A stretch of 64,000 nt of DNA from Gemmatimonadota bacterium (GCA_020161135.1 JAIUOB010000001.1:310001-374000); one strand, 5' to 3'; counted from the first letter of the stretch, positions 1-12,536 are shown. Notes: a model not told the origin generated them from the letters alone. Numbers and translations: made by a program.

Positions 1-264
1 CGAATGCCAGAGGCTGATCCCCTCCGGCGCGTACGCCGCCTGCACGGCGCGCGCCACGCGAGCGGTGAGCATGAAGACATCGGCTGCGGTGTCCGCGTCG
101 GCGTCGCGAATGTCGTGCACGTGGCGGCGCGTGATGACGATGACGTGTCCGACGTGGAACTGCCGCAGGTCGACGATGGCCACCGCGTGAGGCGACTCGG
201 CGACGATGGTCGCCGGCAGCTCGCCGCGCAGGATGCGACAGAAGGTGCAGTGGGGATCGTCCAT
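1..264 (-). CDS. HIT (histidine triad) family protein, 3' end cut by window edge
   Basis: The 88 visible residues begin MDDPHCTFCRILRGELPA and continue with a DLRQFHVGHVIVITRRHV segment. This is the N-terminal half of the HIT fold: a CxFC start, then the strand that precedes the nucleotide-binding loop. HIT proteins are small nucleotide hydrolases or transferases acting on AMP conjugates. The diagnostic HxHxHxx motif would lie beyond base 1, so catalytic competence cannot be checked. The ATG lies 18 bases after the stop of the large STAND gene and on the same strand. It may therefore be the last gene of that operon, although HIT genes are also common as unrelated housekeeping neighbours. Confidence 0.8.
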   Translation of the reverse strand, partial: MDDPHCTFCRILRGELPATIVAESPHAVAIVDLRQFHVGHVIVITRRHVHDIRDADADTAADVFMLTARVARAVQAAYAPEGISLWHS

Positions 265-282
265 GTGTGCCTGACTGGTGTG

Positions 283-3200
283 TTACACCGCCACCCACGC
301 CGGGTTGTTCGCGAACACGACGGTGCCGAACTGCTCCAGCGCCGCGGCGACCTGGGCGGGGGTCGAGCGTGTGGAGAGTGCGCGCGGACGACCGTCTCGC
401 GTGAGGGCGTCCTGCGCCTCGACGAGCGACTGCAACGGCGCGCCCGTCGCGATGACCTCGAGCAACGGCGCAAGGGCATTCACGCCATCGGCGAGCCACC
501 CGGTGCTGAGCGCGACCGTGGCGACGGGCGAGCCACTGCGTGCGAGCTCCATGGCCGCGATGTTGCGCAACGCATACTGCCGCCACAGCTCGCGCAGGGG
601 CAGCCGATCGAGCGTGTTGTGGACGACCATGAGCGGTCGCAGCACGCTGTCGGGGCGCTTGAGCACGCTCGTGAGCTCGGCCACGGGGAGATAGCGCGCG
701 CCCGTGACGACGTTGCTGGTGGAGCCCTCGGCGAGGTCGAAGGCGAGTCCGCCGAACGATCGCGACTCGACCACCGGCGCGACGATGTGCACGACGTCGG
801 GGGTCTGCTCGGCGATCTCGCGCAGCACCGCGGTGGCGGACCGTGCGGGCGTGATCACCTGCACGGGGTGCCCGCGATAGTGTTGCTCGATGTCGCCGGC
901 CGGGCCGTATTCGCGTCCGGCCAGCGCGAGCACGACGCGCGGCGGGCGCCCGCCGCGCAGGGCCACCACCAGCAGACGCAGCGTCCCCGCGTCGAGCGTG
1001 CCACTGGGCGAGAGCCCGTGGCGCTGCTGGAAGAGGCGCAGCTTGGTCGCGGCGTCGTGCGGATAGGCCACGGGTTCCACGGTATGGAGCGCGCGCGTCA
1101 GCCAGCGTTCGTTGGCGACGCGCCGCGGCTCCTCATCGCTGCGCCAGCCCGTCTGCGCCGTGGCGACGCGATCGCTGGCGTGGGCGAGTTCCCATGGCAA
1201 CGCGGCGCGTGCGCGATCGCTGCCCACGAAGACGAGTCGGCTCGACGAGGCTGATGCGGGTGCACCGGCCGGCAGCAGCTTGCGCATGGACTTGAGCGCG
1301 CCGGCCAGGTCGGTGGCCAGATGGGCGACGGTCGCGACGGGCGTGATGGCGCCGCCACCCTGCGCGGTGTCGCTCCGCAGCGCCCGTGCGAGGGGGAAGC
1401 GTGCATCGAACGCCGCGTGGTCGATGTCGAGCGTGATGATGGACGTGTCGGCGGTGCTGGTGGTCGCCGACGCCGCAAGCGCTTCGTAGGCCCGCGCGAC
1501 CTCGTTGCCGCCCATGGCGGAGCCAAGACGTTCGGTGACCTCCTCCGCGGCGGCGAGCGCCTGCTTTCGCTCTCCCGCGTCGGGGAGCAGCCGCGCGATG
1601 AGCAGATGGGTGCGCGCCAGCCAGATCGATGGCGGCACGTCGGCCTGTTCGAGCACGTGCCGCGCCGCCATCGCCTCGGCCAGCACCTCGTCGCGAGGCG
1701 TGACGCGCTCCCGCGCGCGCGCCCGCATGTACCGCGCGATGCCGGCAGCCAGCGAGCCGCTCGCCTGCGTGAGCGCCGCGTCGTCGCACGTCGCCGTGGG
1801 CGGATCGTCGCCGGCCATGCAGGCCGCGCGCGCCGCGCCGGCGGCGGTCCGCAGCGTTCGCGGAGGCGTGCTGCCGGCGTGCCGGTCTGTCGCGTCGTCC
1901 ACGTCGGCGTGCGCGAAGCGACGCAGCGCGAGATGTTCCACCCACTCGGCGTCGCTGGCCGTGTCGCGCGGCGTGCGCGCGAGGCCGAGCAGCTCCACGA
2001 GGGCGTCGCGACGGCGTGGGTCGGTGGGAACGAGCCGCGGATCGGGGAGTGTGCGGAAGAGATGACGACGCCGGGCCCGCAGCGGCGTGATGCGTGCGAG
2101 CGTGGTGAGCAGCGCATCGGTGGCGGCCCGCGCGCGGCGCGCACGCGTATCGCCGTCGAGCCGCGCCGCGATGGCGAGCCGCGCGAGCGCGATGGCGAGA
2201 TCGGCGCTGATGCTCGGCGCGCGCTTCGCCTGCGCGCGCATCTGCGCGAGCGCATCCTCGTCCGACTCGCCTTGGATGCAGCGGACGAGCCGCACGTTCC
2301 ACCAGGCATCCGATCCATCGGCGACAATGGCCGACTGCGCCGCCAGCAACGCCGATCGCGCCTGTCGCACGTCACCCACGAGGTCGCGCATGACGGTGGC
2401 GACGCCGAGAAAGAGCGTGACCAGCTCGTCGGCGGCGCCCTGCGGCAGCATCTCGCGCGCGCGGCCGATGCAGGAGAGCGTGCGCACCGCATCGGCCTCG
2501 ACGTAGGCGATGTCGGCGTCGGTGGTGGCGTCGATGGCCCGCGCGAGAGGCGGCACGAGGTTGCCCTCGAACGGAGGCGGCGCCTCCGGTCCCCCTTCGA
2601 TCATGCCGCGCACGAGTTCCCGGCGCAGCACGGCACGCGCAATGACGACTGCCTCGTCGGCGGGTGCGCCCGAGGTGAGCTGTGGCGCGAACTCGGCGTC
2701 CAGCTCGGGCACGCGCGCGGCGACGCGCGCGAGCCGGGCGTGCTCACCGCAGGTGGAGAGTAGCCACGCCTGCTGCGCGAGGAGCTGCAGCTGTTCGGCC
2801 GGGGTGAGCGCACGCCGCGTGCGCGCGACCTCGGTGACGATGCCCAGCGCGCCCGCGTAGTCGCCGTGCTGCAGCAGTTCGTCGGTGACCTGCAGCAGCG
2901 CGCGCAGCCGCGTGACGGTTGGAATGTCGGCCGGGGCACGGTCGAGCAGCTTCCGTGCCGCCTCGGCGTGTCGCAAGCCGGCGGGCGTGCCGCGTGCGGC
3001 ACGTTGCAGCGTGAGCAGCACCGCGAGACGGTCGGCCGCCGCGCGCGTACGGCGCAGCAGGCGCTCGAGGCGGCGCACGGCCTGTGCACTCGCCACGCCC
3101 ACCCGCGCCTGCACGCGCACCTCGGCCACCGCGAGGCGACCGTCGGTGGCGCGGCGTGACCGGGGCACCAACTCGCGCCAGAGGGCCACGGCGCGCTCGG

Positions 3201-5463
3201 CTTCGCCCCACTCGTGCGCATACGACCGGTCGTACTGCTCGGCGAGCGCGAGGCTGGCCTCGGCGCGCTCTCGCGCGGCCTGCTCCCGCAGTGATGCGGG
3301 CAGGTCGAGCGATTCGTCGAGCAGCTCCTCGGCCAACTGCCGACGCGCCTCGTGCGCCGCCGCGCGGGTCGTCTGTGCCAGCAGCCGCGTCCAGAGCGCA
3401 CGCCCTTCGTCGGTCGAGAGACGCAGCGCGTGATAGAGCGCTTCCTTCTGCTCGGCCACCCACGCGGCCTCGTGCGCGGGGGTGAGCGTCCCTGCGCGCG
3501 CGCTGGCCTTGCGCATTGCCGCGCGATGCAGGCGCTTGAGCACGCGATGGCGCCGCAGCTCCCGCGACAGCGGGCGCACCACTTCCTCGTGCAGCTTGAG
3601 GGCGCCGGCCACGCTGTCGTCGCGGGAGACGAACGAGAAAGCCGATGCGTGCCGCTCGAGATCGGCCCACAGACGGTCGGGGGAGAGGACGGCCTCGCCC
3701 AGCGCACTGCGGGCGTCGTCGAAGTAGCGGGCCACGACGGCCTGGTCGCGCAGCGGATTGTCATGACTGCCGCCGCGTCGCAGCTCCTCGAGCTCCGGCA
3801 CGATGACATCGGCGAGGAACGTGCGCGTCAGGCGCCGCGCGACGACGCTGTAGCGCAACAGCCACGCGATGGGGCGCGGGATGCGCTTGAGCACACGCTC
3901 GACGAGATAGTGCAGCTCGGGCCCCGGCACCTGCTGCACGTCCCGCACGGTGAGGCGCGGGTTGATGAGCCACTCGTCGGCGAAGAGGGCGAGCGCGAAC
4001 GGCAGGCCGCGACTGCGTGCGACGATGGCCCGTGCGACGGGGCCGTTGGGCATCCCGCGCAGGGTGGTGAGGAACTCCAGCGCCTCGCTGTCGCTGAGCC
4101 GCGTGAGCGCCAGCGTGCGTACCTTGCCGCCGAAGCGCGGCGCGAACGTCGGCAGACGCTGCTCGAGGTCGAAGCGGCCGGAGACGATGACGCGCAACGC
4201 CGGCACCTGCGCATGCACCGTCGCGAGCACCTCGAGCAGGGCCATGACATCGGCACCGGGTTCGAGCAGCGCGACCTCGAGCGTGTCGAGCACCACGACC
4301 ACCGACGCCATCGACGCCCCGCGCAGGAGCTGCGTGAACTCGGTGACGATGGACGCGCCGAGTGCCGCGGCGGTGGGGCTCCGCAACTGGGCGAGGGCCT
4401 GTGCGGCTTCTGCGGCACCCAACGCGAAGCGCCCTGGATCGACGACATCATCGGCGCGGCGCACGAGCTCGCGGAACGGACGCCCCGGCAGCTGCGGATC
4501 GAGTGCGCGCGCGAGCTGCGCGAGCAGGTACCACGGCGCCGCCGCGGTGAGGCGCGCATCGACGAAGTCGAAGTCGAGCCGCGCGTACGGCACCCCGTGC
4601 GGCTGGCAGCGGCGCGCGGCCAGCCATCGGAGGAAGATGGTCTTCCCCGAACCGCCCTGTGCCTCGAGGTTGAGCAGCCATCGCGCATCCCTGGCGCCGC
4701 TGCGCGCCCACTGCCACGCCTCGCGCATGACCTCCCGCTCGAGTGCGTGCGTCGACTTCTCGAAGTCGGTGCTGAAGAGCCGTGCCGCGTCGTACTCGCG
4801 GCGCAGCTCGTCGATGGCCGCGTGCAGCGTGGCCGCGTCGGCGACGGCGTTGGCCATCGCCCGCAACAGTGGCGCGCGCCCTTCGATCACCCGCAGCAGG
4901 TGCAGGGCCGCGGTGAAGTCGCCGCGCTTGAGCGTCGCGCGCAGCGTGCGGCGGGTCCAGCGCTGGGCCGCGGCCGGGTCGGCAAGGCAGTGCGCGCCCA
5001 GCCAGTCGCCCTGCCATGCATCGCTGCGGCCACGGTAGTGCGCCGCGAGCGCGGCCGCTGTTCGCTGCACCGCCTCCGCCTGCGCGATATCGAGGGTCCC
5101 TTCGGGCGCGAACAGTCCCACGCGCGCCGTCTCACGCACCATGACGGCGTCCTCGAGCCCGGGGGCGCGCTCCAGGTCGGTGTGCGCGCACAGCCACTGC
5201 CACATGGCGTCCGCATCGGGCAGCGTGGCGGCGGGCGTCGTGGCAAGATCGCGCCCGAGCACCGCATCGAACACGGCGCGATCGACGCGCGACGCGATCG
5301 CGCACCGCCAGAGCAGCGCCTGCTGCCACGGCTCCGCGAGGCGCGCCAGGACCGCGCGCATGTCGGTGGCGCCGCTCAGCAGCGACGCGATGCGCAGGCG
5401 GAATGCCTCGGCATCGGCGTGCGTGGCGCCCGCGTCGTCGGGACGCATCGGCTCGAGGCTCAC
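283..5463 (-). CDS. Very large STAND-type P-loop NTPase with degenerate C-terminal CHAT-like domain
   Basis: About 1726 residues. The GTG start overlaps the upstream TGA in GTGA; the reading frame extends further upstream but would overlap the CHAT-NTPase gene. A Walker A motif GGSGKT (K274) is followed by a Walker B-like VVVLDTLEV (D393), as in AAA/STAND ATPases. The middle (about 550-1450) is Arg/Ala-rich and looks all-helical, possibly TPR- or ARM-like. Near 1475-1502 a short segment, LRLFQQRHGLSPSGTLD, resembles a peptidoglycan-binding-1 helix pair. The last 200 residues resemble a CHAT peptidase fold, but its HFxGHG site reads HIVAPV (H1559, with P1563 at the catalytic His position). The NAC site reads NTL (N1616), with no Cys. 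I infer a signal-integrating NTPase with an inactive protease module. No exact homologue is recognised. Confidence 0.75.
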   Translation of the reverse strand: MSLEPMRPDDAGATHADAEAFRLRIASLLSGATDMRAVLARLAEPWQQALLWRCAIASRVDRAVFDAVLGRDLATTPAATLPDADAMWQWLCAHTDLERAPGLEDAVMVRETARVGLFAPEGTLDIAQAEAVQRTAAALAAHYRGRSDAWQGDWLGAHCLADPAAAQRWTRRTLRATLKRGDFTAALHLLRVIEGRAPLLRAMANAVADAATLHAAIDELRREYDAARLFSTDFEKSTHALEREVMREAWQWARSGARDARWLLNLEAQGGSGKTIFLRWLAARRCQPHGVPYARLDFDFVDARLTAAAPWYLLAQLARALDPQLPGRPFRELVRRADDVVDPGRFALGAAEAAQALAQLRSPTAAALGASIVTEFTQLLRGASMASVVVVLDTLEVALLEPGADVMALLEVLATVHAQVPALRVIVSGRFDLEQRLPTFAPRFGGKVRTLALTRLSDSEALEFLTTLRGMPNGPVARAIVARSRGLPFALALFADEWLINPRLTVRDVQQVPGPELHYLVERVLKRIPRPIAWLLRYSVVARRLTRTFLADVIVPELEELRRGGSHDNPLRDQAVVARYFDDARSALGEAVLSPDRLWADLERHASAFSFVSRDDSVAGALKLHEEVVRPLSRELRRHRVLKRLHRAAMRKASARAGTLTPAHEAAWVAEQKEALYHALRLSTDEGRALWTRLLAQTTRAAAHEARRQLAEELLDESLDLPASLREQAARERAEASLALAEQYDRSYAHEWGEAERAVALWRELVPRSRRATDGRLAVAEVRVQARVGVASAQAVRRLERLLRRTRAAADRLAVLLTLQRAARGTPAGLRHAEAARKLLDRAPADIPTVTRLRALLQVTDELLQHGDYAGALGIVTEVARTRRALTPAEQLQLLAQQAWLLSTCGEHARLARVAARVPELDAEFAPQLTSGAPADEAVVIARAVLRRELVRGMIEGGPEAPPPFEGNLVPPLARAIDATTDADIAYVEADAVRTLSCIGRAREMLPQGAADELVTLFLGVATVMRDLVGDVRQARSALLAAQSAIVADGSDAWWNVRLVRCIQGESDEDALAQMRAQAKRAPSISADLAIALARLAIAARLDGDTRARRARAATDALLTTLARITPLRARRRHLFRTLPDPRLVPTDPRRRDALVELLGLARTPRDTASDAEWVEHLALRRFAHADVDDATDRHAGSTPPRTLRTAAGAARAACMAGDDPPTATCDDAALTQASGSLAAGIARYMRARARERVTPRDEVLAEAMAARHVLEQADVPPSIWLARTHLLIARLLPDAGERKQALAAAEEVTERLGSAMGGNEVARAYEALAASATTSTADTSIITLDIDHAAFDARFPLARALRSDTAQGGGAITPVATVAHLATDLAGALKSMRKLLPAGAPASASSSRLVFVGSDRARAALPWELAHASDRVATAQTGWRSDEEPRRVANERWLTRALHTVEPVAYPHDAATKLRLFQQRHGLSPSGTLDAGTLRLLVVALRGGRPPRVVLALAGREYGPAGDIEQHYRGHPVQVITPARSATAVLREIAEQTPDVVHIVAPVVESRSFGGLAFDLAEGSTSNVVTGARYLPVAELTSVLKRPDSVLRPLMVVHNTLDRLPLRELWRQYALRNIAAMELARSGSPVATVALSTGWLADGVNALAPLLEVIATGAPLQSLVEAQDALTRDGRPRALSTRSTPAQVAAALEQFGTVVFANNPAWVAV

Positions 5464-7511
5464 AGCGCGCGGTAGAACTGGCGCATGGCGAGCAGCGCCG
5501 ATGGATGCCACGCCGCAGAAATCGTGGGCGCGAGCGCCGTGATGAGCATGTCCGCCTTGTGCGCGGGGATATCGGCCCGGATGGCGAACTCGCGCGCCAG
5601 CAGCTCCCAGTCCACGCGCAGAAACTCGCCCAGCTGCGCCACCGCACGGCTCGCCTCGCGCAGGGCGCGCAGCCCACAGGCATCGAACTGCGCATCGCTG
5701 CCACAGATCACCACCGACACGTTGGGCGCGTCGCCGCGGTGCAGCGGGAGGAGCAGCTGCGGCACGATGTGCTGGCGGAAGTCGTCGACGTCGACGCCGG
5801 CGTTGTTGCGCGCGAGGTGATCGATGACGAGCGTGAGCGGTTGCGTGGCCGACGCCGTGCGCAGCCCTTCGATGAAGGCGGCGCCGAGCTGCTCCCACCC
5901 CCGCTCGGCGAAGTGCGCGCGGTCGAGCGGCTTGCCGTCGTCGATGCCGGTGGCCGGCACCGCTTCGCGCGGACGGTTGGCCACCGCCGCGTTGGCCGTG
6001 TCGTTGAAGAGCGCGAAGTCGGCGTAGAGGTTGGGGCGCAGCGGGCCGCCGTCGACGTTGGCGCCGCGCAGGTGCCGCATGAAGGCGAGGGCGTCGAGCA
6101 CGCCGCCGGTGGCCTGCGCACAGTCGAGCAGCACCACCCGATGCCCCAGCAGCAGGCGCCACTCGGCCACGAGTCGCGCCATCGTGCTCTTGCCCATCTC
6201 CGATTCGCCGGCGACGAAGCGCACGACCTGGCCGGCGCCGGCCACGGCGGCCGCAACGGCCCGCCGCTCCATGCGACGCCCCACGTAGGTGCGCATGGCG
6301 TCATCGGGGAGCACCGCCGTGCCGACCGCCTGCGGCTGCGGCAACACCTCGTCGGGGGGCACGTTGAGCGTGCACACCGGCAGCGCCCAGTTGGCATCGG
6401 CGAAGCCCAGGTCATCACCGATGCGCTTGCGGCCGCGCACGAGCGCGCTGTCGATGGGCGCGCCGTCGGCGAGCGCGCTGTACAGCGCCTCGGCGAACAG
6501 CGCCGCCGCACGACCGGCCACGTCGTGCTGCATGGCCACGACGGCGGCGGCCCCCGCGGCCACCGCTGCGTCGGCCATGGTGGCGAGGACGGCGATGGGC
6601 GCATCGGCGGTGGCGTTCTGCGCGCTGGTGCGGCAGGCATTGAGCACGACCAGGCGCGGCGGATGCGGGGCCAGCGCGGTGTTGAACTCCTGTGCCGTCC
6701 ACGGCACGCGCTGGCCGGTGCTGCTGTCGAACAGCTCGAGCGCGGCGTCGCCGGCATCGATGCGCCCGTGGCCGACGAAGTGCAGCACATGCGGCCGGAA
6801 CGCCTCGATGGCGCGACGCAGGTTGGCCTTGAGCCCGCCCTGCGACCGCGCATGCGCCTCGAACACCTCGAAGTCGATGGTGGTGCGGCGAGGGCACACC
6901 GTGGCCAGGAACGCGCGCTGCTCGTCGAGCCACGCGATGTTGGCGTCGTCGGTGGGATGGCACCCCACCACGAACAGCACGCGCAGCGCGGCCATCGATT
7001 CGGCGAGCGCCGGCGGCGCGCCGGCGCCAAGGCGCACGAGCGTGCTCCACTCCTCGAGGGCGACGGTGCCGCCGCCGATGCCGTCGCGCATGACCTCCCA
7101 CGGCAGGCGGGCGAGCGCCTCGTCCTGCACGTCGAGCCAGGTGCGCAGGTGCACGCCTGTCGTGAGGCGCAGCTTGGCGGCCGCCTTGCGCGCCGCCTGC
7201 CAGCGCGCGCCCACGTCGCCCTGCGCGAGTGTCGCGTACAGCTGCAACCCGAGATCGCGCAGCGTGTTGTCGAGGCCGTCGGCGCTGGCGAGCAGCGCCC
7301 GTGCGTCGGCGAGCGGGACGAAGGTGACGCCGGCGGGCGGCGTGGCGGCGGTGAACGGGTCGGCGAACGGCGCGACGAGGGTGGCCGATGCGTCCGCGGC
7401 CGCGCCCGAGGCCGCGCGTGCGAGCACATCGGCCTCGTCCCCCTCGTACAGACTCAGGGTGTGGGCACCGGCGATGGCCGGGCCCACGCGCAGCAACGTC
7501 GCTCGCGGCAT
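5460..7511 (-). CDS. CHAT-domain cysteine protease fused to a P-loop NTPase
   Basis: 683 residues, ATG start 10 bases after the hydrolase gene stop. The N-terminal half is a CHAT (caspase HetF-associated with TPRs) peptidase. The catalytic His lies in LHFVGHG (H248) and the Cys in VVLNACRTS (C293), both intact. A LPWEVMRDG segment near residue 135 is typical of the CHAT N-terminal region. The C-terminal half is an NTPase with Walker A GESEMGKST (K441, S442) and an aspartate-rich strand VVLLDCA. CHAT proteases are caspase-like enzymes that cleave partner proteins when a sensor is triggered, for example in TPR-CHAT and bacterial gasdermin systems. Here protease and switch-like NTPase are on one chain, next to the STAND gene with which it shares a 4-base overlap. 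Confidence 0.85.
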   Translation of the reverse strand: MPRATLLRVGPAIAGAHTLSLYEGDEADVLARAASGAAADASATLVAPFADPFTAATPPAGVTFVPLADARALLASADGLDNTLRDLGLQLYATLAQGDVGARWQAARKAAAKLRLTTGVHLRTWLDVQDEALARLPWEVMRDGIGGGTVALEEWSTLVRLGAGAPPALAESMAALRVLFVVGCHPTDDANIAWLDEQRAFLATVCPRRTTIDFEVFEAHARSQGGLKANLRRAIEAFRPHVLHFVGHGRIDAGDAALELFDSSTGQRVPWTAQEFNTALAPHPPRLVVLNACRTSAQNATADAPIAVLATMADAAVAAGAAAVVAMQHDVAGRAAALFAEALYSALADGAPIDSALVRGRKRIGDDLGFADANWALPVCTLNVPPDEVLPQPQAVGTAVLPDDAMRTYVGRRMERRAVAAAVAGAGQVVRFVAGESEMGKSTMARLVAEWRLLLGHRVVLLDCAQATGGVLDALAFMRHLRGANVDGGPLRPNLYADFALFNDTANAAVANRPREAVPATGIDDGKPLDRAHFAERGWEQLGAAFIEGLRTASATQPLTLVIDHLARNNAGVDVDDFRQHIVPQLLLPLHRGDAPNVSVVICGSDAQFDACGLRALREASRAVAQLGEFLRVDWELLAREFAIRADIPAHKADMLITALAPTISAAWHPSALLAMRQFYRAL

Positions 7512-7521
7512 GAGGCCGACG

Positions 7522-9047
7522 CTACTGCCCCGTGAGCCAGGCGCGCAACTGCTGTCGCACGGCGGGGGCGGAAAAGTACGTCGTGTGCACGACCCCGGCG
7601 CTCGCGGGGAGCGACAGCAGCGCGTCGCCGGCAATGGGGAAGCACGGCCCGCCGCCGGTGAACACGCCATCGGTGGGGACGACCAGGTCGTTCGCCGTCT
7701 CGCCGAAGATGCGGTCCATGAGCGCGTTCTTGAGCGTGAGCGCCGAGAAGGCGGTGCCGGAGGGCTCGAAGTCGGCGGTGATGCCGAGGTAGGTGGCGCT
7801 CCCCTGCGAGGCGGCGTTGAGCTGCGCGAGGTAGCTGCCGGCCGGGTTCATCGACGCGAGGCCGTCGAGCGACTGGAGTCCGCCGTGACCGATGACCTTG
7901 ATGGCAGTGATGATCCCCTCGAGCACGTAGGTGGCCGGCCCCTCGGGGAGCAGGTCGATGGCGCTGGTGAAGCGATCGATCATGTGCACCATGTGGTCGG
8001 GCTCGGTGAGGATGGTGCCCGCATTGGCGGCGCCGACGAACACCACCTTCCCGACCTTGAGGCGACCGGCCGCGCCGTTGAGCGCACCGCGTTCGACGAT
8101 CTCGCGCGCGACGAGCCCGCCGCGGCTGTGGCAGACGATGTCCACCTCGAGCGTGTCACCGTCGGGGAGCTGGCGCACGAGCTCCTCGACGTTGGCCAGC
8201 GGCGCGTGCGAGAGCGTGAAGTGATCGAAGGCCCAGAGGCGCCCGTCGTAGGCCTGCGACAGCGCCTGCACGTCGGCCGGCTCGAGCCCCGCGAAGGCGC
8301 TGTGTGCGGTGCTGAAGGTGCCGTGCACGAAGAGCAGCGAGCGGCCGCCGCGGAGCCGGGCGAAGGTGCTGTCGAAGTCCGACGTGCCCTTCACGAGCGC
8401 GGCGACATTCTCCTGCGTGTAGTCGGCGGGCGACATCGTGCGCAGGCGATAGGGCCGCCGCTTTGCCTCCCACTTGCCAGCGAAGAGGTCCACCGCCTTG
8501 CCCACGAGGCGATCGGTGATCGGATACACGAGCACCTTGAGGATCTTGCGGCCGATGGAGCCGAAGATCGAGCGGTTGACCGCGGCACCCGTGGCAGGGG
8601 GACGGGGCGCGGGCGCCGCCGGAATGCGGAAGCGGCGCACCGACTCGTTCGCGCGGGTCACCGGCGTGGCGATGCTGCCGTCGTTGGTGAGCGGCAGGTG
8701 CCAGGAGATGCCGCCGGATTCATCGACCGCGATGACGACCGCCTCGAAGCCGGGCTGCGGCGCCGGCACCTCGAGTTCGATGGCGTCGGACACACCGGGC
8801 GCACGCAGCGCACCCGCCGCGGCCGGCTGGCGTCGCGAGACGGACAGGTCGATGGTCGCGCGATCCTCCATCTCCTCGGCCGCCAGCGCGCGATCGAGCG
8901 CCGGACGTTCGCCCGCGACGGTCACCGAGCGGGAGACGCCGACGCCGGTGCGCGTGCGCAGGTCGGCCGTACCGAAGGTGCCCGGCGCGCGAATGCGATA
9001 ACCCTGGCCGAGCGGGATGGGTTGCGAGGAGCCGTTGAGAGGAGGCA

Positions 9048-9048
<1 letters not shown>
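7522..9048 (-). CDS. Alpha/beta hydrolase, lipase/esterase-like (possible DUF7379 family)
   Basis: 508 residues. The ATG overlaps the stop of the upstream CHAT gene in ATGA, so translation is probably coupled. The C-terminal 300 residues are a serine hydrolase: an oxyanion-type loop LLFVHGTFS (H242), a nucleophile elbow VCHSRGG (S308, GxSxG with Cys in the first position), and a likely catalytic His in GVVHTTYF (H488). The first 200 residues form a separate region, rich in prolines near 145-155, without a recognised domain. No signal peptide is visible, so it is probably cytoplasmic or membrane-peripheral. Lying between two CHAT genes, it is a plausible effector (phospholipase or esterase) or protease substrate. 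The substrate is unknown. Confidence 0.8.
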
Positions 9049-11339
<2,291 letters not shown>

Positions 11340-11507
11340 ACTCTCTCCAGCGTCTCGGCGTCAGTGCCGCGTCGCGTCCAGCCACGGACGTGCGAGAATA
11401 TGCCGCCGGAGCGGATGACTACGCCAAGCCCCGCACCCAAGCGAACCCGAGGGTGGCGCCGCACGCCGATGCTCTCGATACTTCCAGCGACCCTTCACCC
11501 CTCGCGC
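11340..11507. promoter_or_regulatory. Divergent intergenic region between CHAT operon and methyltransferase
   Basis: 168 bases separate the outward-facing GTG of the CHAT operon from the methyltransferase ATG, so both promoters should lie here. No clear -35/-10 pair or palindrome could be picked out in this GC-rich stretch. An upstream in-frame ATG at 11469 would extend the methyltransferase by 13 residues. Confidence 0.4.
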
Positions 11508-12536
11508 ATGAGCCTCGTCTCCCTCCTTCCTCGCTGGACCCCGGACCGCTGGAACCAGCCCCTCGATCGCGCAATGCTCGATGCGCTCGAGCCGCAGGCC
11601 GCCATCGCCGGTCTCCTCGGCCCGGGGCCGCAGTGGACCTTTACGACCGGTCACATGCGCACGCTCGGCGACATGCTGCACGCCTGGGTGGGATGGGGAC
11701 GCCTGCCGGTGCTGGCGAGTCCGGATGAAGCGCGTGCCACCACGGGGCAGGGCGACTTCATCCCGCAGCTCGTGCGCTACCTCAAGCGCATCGACCACCT
11801 CGGCCTCATCGACGCCGATTTCGCCGAGCACATCGCCGCGCACCACTGGCTGGCGGCGGACCTGTACAGCGTCATGGATGTCCTCGAGCTCACCGCGTTC
11901 CTGGGCGCGACGACGGGCCCCAAGGTGCGCATCCTCGAGATCGGCGGCGGCTGGGGACGCGTCCCCGAGATGCTCATGCGGCTCTTCCCGGGGAAGGTCG
12001 AGTACGTGATGGTCGACGCCGTGCCCATCTCGCTCGTCTCGGCCGAGGCGTACCTGCGGGCGATGCTCCCGGAGGCCACGTTCGGCAGCCTCGCCCGCGG
12101 CGACAGCTACCAGCCGGGGAGCTACGATGTGTACTTCGTGCCCAGTTGGGAGCTCGAGCAACTCGGCACGGCGCGGTTCGATGTCGTCATCAACATCGAG
12201 AGCTTCCAGGAGATGACGCAGGAGCGCGTCGACTACTACCTGGGCTGGTTCGACCTCATGATCGCCGACGGCGGGATCGCGTACATCGCCAATTCGCGCG
12301 ACTACGTGTTCACGGGCGACTGGAACTTCCCCACCTCGTGGCGCACGCTGTCACGCCATCGCACGCCGCGGTCGTGGACGCCGGACAACTCGACGCACAT
12401 CCTGCGCAAGGAAGTCGGGCACTTCACCGCCGCCAACCGCATCATCGATGCGGCGTTCGAGACGACGATCCCCACCGATCCGCATCATCCGGCGGTGTCG
12501 ACGCTGCGGCAGATCATTGAGGCGAGGAAGGCGTAA
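11508..12536 (+). CDS. SAM-dependent methyltransferase, putative sugar O-methyltransferase
   Basis: 342 residues from ATG 11508; an alternative in-frame ATG at 11469 would add 13 residues. SAM-binding motif I is VRILEIGGGWGRVPE near residue 142-156, followed by an acidic strand YVMVDAVP. The pattern NIESFQEM around residue 225 is the motif IV-like strand. The layout and length match the putative sugar O-methyltransferase family often found in glycan or O-antigen loci. No glycosyltransferase lies beside it here, so the acceptor is unknown. It is transcribed away from the CHAT operon and ends in front of a strong hairpin. Confidence 0.7.
   Translation: MSLVSLLPRWTPDRWNQPLDRAMLDALEPQAAIAGLLGPGPQWTFTTGHMRTLGDMLHAWVGWGRLPVLASPDEARATTGQGDFIPQLVRYLKRIDHLGLIDADFAEHIAAHHWLAADLYSVMDVLELTAFLGATTGPKVRILEIGGGWGRVPEMLMRLFPGKVEYVMVDAVPISLVSAEAYLRAMLPEATFGSLARGDSYQPGSYDVYFVPSWELEQLGTARFDVVINIESFQEMTQERVDYYLGWFDLMIADGGIAYIANSRDYVFTGDWNFPTSWRTLSRHRTPRSWTPDNSTHILRKEVGHFTAANRIIDAAFETTIPTDPHHPAVSTLRQIIEARKA

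Noticed and set aside
4..1254. Plus-strand frame of 416 codons at the left edge
   Set aside because: Antisense to the HIT and STAND genes, whose motifs (CxFC start, P-loop) are on the minus strand. High GC keeps many frames open.
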